Position numbers and translations under genes: made by a program | Source: Natrialbaceae archaeon | GTDB lineage: Archaea > Halobacteriota > Halobacteria > Halobacteriales > Natrialbaceae | Direction of reading: 5' to 3' | DNA: 28,301 nt | Assembly: GCA_003552325.1 (NCBI GenBank) | Contig: PUKM01000194.1 | Coordinates: forward strand, 1 to 28,301 | Part shown: piece by piece, positions 26,620 to 28,301 of the stretch | Layout: every line of letters starts with the position of its first letter | How positions within the stretch are numbered: position 1 is the stretch's first letter | The notes under the pieces: generated by a model | What the model saw: the letters and a program-made list of their open reading frames with translations, nothing else | What the model was told of the DNA's origin: nothing | Databases searched by the model: none

Positions 26620-28301
26620 TTAGCTCGCGTCTTCGAGGGCCTCGAGTGCGTCGGGGTTTTCGAGACTCGAGAGGTCCCCGAGGTCTTCGCCGGTGTAAGC
26701 GGCCTGGACAGCCCGACGGATGATTTTGCCCGATTGCGTTTTGGGAAAGGCGTCGACAAAGAGTATTTCGCGTGGGCGGAACGGTTTGCCCAGTTCTTCA
26801 CCCACGTGTTCGCGCAAGTCGTATCGGAGGTCACTGCCCGCAGTCACGCCGTCCTCGAGGATGACGTAGGCGACGACGGCGGTGCCGGTCGTCTCGTCAG
26901 GGACGCCGACGGCGGCGGCCTGGTTGACCGCGTCGTGGTCGATGAGTGCGCCTTCGACTTCAGCGGGGCCCACTTTTCGCCCGGCGACGTTGAGTGCGTC
27001 GTCCGCGCGGCCGTGAAGGAACCAGAAGCCGTCTTCGTCTTTTTGCGCCCAGTCGCCGTGGTTCCACAGATCGTCGAAGGACGACCAGTATTCCTTCAGA
27101 TACCGCTCATCCCCGCTCCACAACGATTTTGTCATCGACGGACACGAATCTCGAGCGACCAGAAAACCCCGTTCGTGATCGTCTCTAACCGATTCACCCG
27201 TGCCGTCGACGATATCGATATCCATCCCCAGACCTGGACCACCGAGGGTACAGGGTTTGAGTGGCTGGGTCGGCAACGGCATCAAGAAACAGCCACAGAT
27301 CTCGGTACCTCCCGAGATATTGATGATCGGACACTCCCCACCGCCGACGTGTTCGTAGAACCAGTGCCAACTTTCTGGGTCCCAGGGCTCCCCCGTCGAT
27401 CCTAATAATCGGAGCGAAGAGAGGTCGTGGCCCTCGAGCCAGTGGTCACCGTGTTTTCTGAGCGCGCGGATCGCGGTTGGGGAGATACCGAACTGCGTGA
27501 GCCCGTGGCGGTCGATCATCTCCCAGAACCGGTCCGGTTCGGGATGGTCGGGTGCGCCCTCGTACATGAAGACGGTGCCGCCGAAGGTGTGAACCCCGAT
27601 CAGCGTCCAGGGCCCCATCATCCAGCCGATATCAGAGACCCAAAAGAAGCGATCGGCGGGCTTGAGGTCGAACCCGAAGTAGAGCTCTTTCGCACACTGT
27701 ACCTGGACACCCGCGTGGGTGTGGACGATCCCCTTCGGTTTTCCGGTCGTCCCCGAAGAGTACAACAACATCGACTCCTGACTCGAGGGCAGAGCCTTAC
27801 TCTCGTAGCTGTCGTCCTGGGTGGCAACAGCGTCACGCCACCACTCGTCACGGTCGGTCCACGGGATGTCGGGGTCGTCGCCCGTATCAGCGCCGCTCGA
27901 GCGAGATCCAAGCCGATCGACGACGATCGTGTGTTCGACGTGGCCAGCCGCCTCTATGGCGTCGTCGGCCTGACCTTTGAGATAGATCGGGCTTCCACGG
28001 CGGTAGAACCCGTCGCCGGTAAAGAGGACACGACAGGCGGCATCCTCGAGGCGAGTGGCAACAGCATCGACCCCGAACCCCGAGAAAATCGGCACGGCAA
28101 TCGCGCCGACTTTGAAACACCCATACAGAATCGGGACGACCTCTGGCACCATCGGCATATAGAGGCCGACCGTATCACCTGTTTCAACGCCTCGTGCTTC
28201 GAGGGCGTTTGCCACCTGATTGGCCTGACGCTCGAGTTCGTGATAAGTGGTCTCGCGAACCGTCCCATCCTCACCCTCCCAGATAGTCGCCACACGATTT
28301 C
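26620..28301 (-). CDS. Acetyl/acyl-CoA synthetase (AMP-forming), 5' part beyond the window
   Basis: About 560 residues are visible; the N-terminus lies beyond the right edge, since the frame is open at 28301. The class-I adenylate-forming enzyme makes acyl-adenylate and then acyl-CoA. Motifs (counted from the GTG codon at 28293): phosphate loop Y-S-S-G-T-T-G-K-P-K-G (178-188), I-S-G-G-T-E (326-331), G-R-A-D-D (428-432) and the catalytic Lys in S-G-K-I-I-R-R (K523). The pocket segments resemble acetyl/propionyl-CoA synthetases, but acyl specificity is not certain. The codon at 28293 is not a believable start. Confidence 0.9.
   Translation of the reverse strand, partial: NRVATIWEGEDGTVRETTYHELERQANQVANALEARGVETGDTVGLYMPMVPEVVPILYGCFKVGAIAVPIFSGFGVDAVATRLEDAACRVLFTGDGFYRRGSPIYLKGQADDAIEAAGHVEHTIVVDRLGSRSSGADTGDDPDIPWTDRDEWWRDAVATQDDSYESKALPSSQESMLLYSSGTTGKPKGIVHTHAGVQVQCAKELYFGFDLKPADRFFWVSDIGWMMGPWTLIGVHTFGGTVFMYEGAPDHPEPDRFWEMIDRHGLTQFGISPTAIRALRKHGDHWLEGHDLSSLRLLGSTGEPWDPESWHWFYEHVGGGECPIINISGGTEICGCFLMPLPTQPLKPCTLGGPGLGMDIDIVDGTGESVRDDHERGFLVARDSCPSMTKSLWSGDERYLKEYWSSFDDLWNHGDWAQKDEDGFWFLHGRADDALNVAGRKVGPAEVEGALIDHDAVNQAAAVGVPDETTGTAVVAYVILEDGVTAGSDLRYDLREHVGEELGKPFRPREILFVDAFPKTQSGKIIRRAVQAAYTGEDLGDLSSLENPDALEALEDAS

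Overview
The window is a piece of haloarchaeal chromosome, most likely from the Natrialbaceae. The evidence is high GC, very frequent CTCGAG, acidic proteins, mostly leaderless genes with an AT-rich TATA-like element about 25 bp before the start codon, and archaeal families such as DUF373, GfcR, Bat/HTH_10 and HalOD1. Most of it is ordinary core gene content. The one clear accessory element is an intact IS200/IS605-type transposon.

Layout. 1-5005: an MFS transporter behind a TetR-like operator, a Ste24/CAAX-type M48 membrane protease, a short-chain polyprenyl (GGPP-type) synthase, and a convergent DUF373 membrane protein. 5006-10946: a 364-bp divergent region holding a candidate leader RNA/short ORF, thrS, the PRT-fold regulator gfcR, a small membrane protein, a DUF2064-like GT-A-fold protein, tRNA-Ser(UGA), a coiled-coil protein and a crotonase. 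10987-12874: the IS element with tnpA, tnpB, TTAC/TCAA cleavage sites and strongly folded ends. It sits in the stop codon of a gene of unknown function that resembles HhH DNA glycosylases.

13423-18518: a cysteine-type formate dehydrogenase catalytic subunit without partner subunits, an ICMT-like membrane methyltransferase, mobA, uridine kinase and an aldo/keto reductase. 18519-18960 is AT-rich and has no supportable gene. 18961-22636: a HalOD1 protein and a 1084-aa PAS/GAF/Bat/HTH_10 regulator. 22767-28301: a MoaD/SAMP-like ubiquitin-fold protein, a convergent aldehyde:ferredoxin oxidoreductase, a MATE exporter and an acyl/acetyl-CoA synthetase cut off by the window end.

Genes that may work together: FdhA, MobA, MoaD-like and AOR are all tied to molybdopterin (Mo/W) enzymes. 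The Ste24-like protease, prenyl diphosphate synthase and ICMT-like protein are reminiscent of CaaX processing, although no protein prenyltransferase is visible. I do not see a clear multi-gene novel defence or metabolic system. The best leads are the TnpB with glycine at the usual RuvC glutamate position, the exact stop-codon insertion, the multi-hairpin left end, the MoaD-like protein with a tail beyond its Gly-Gly, and the thrS leader.
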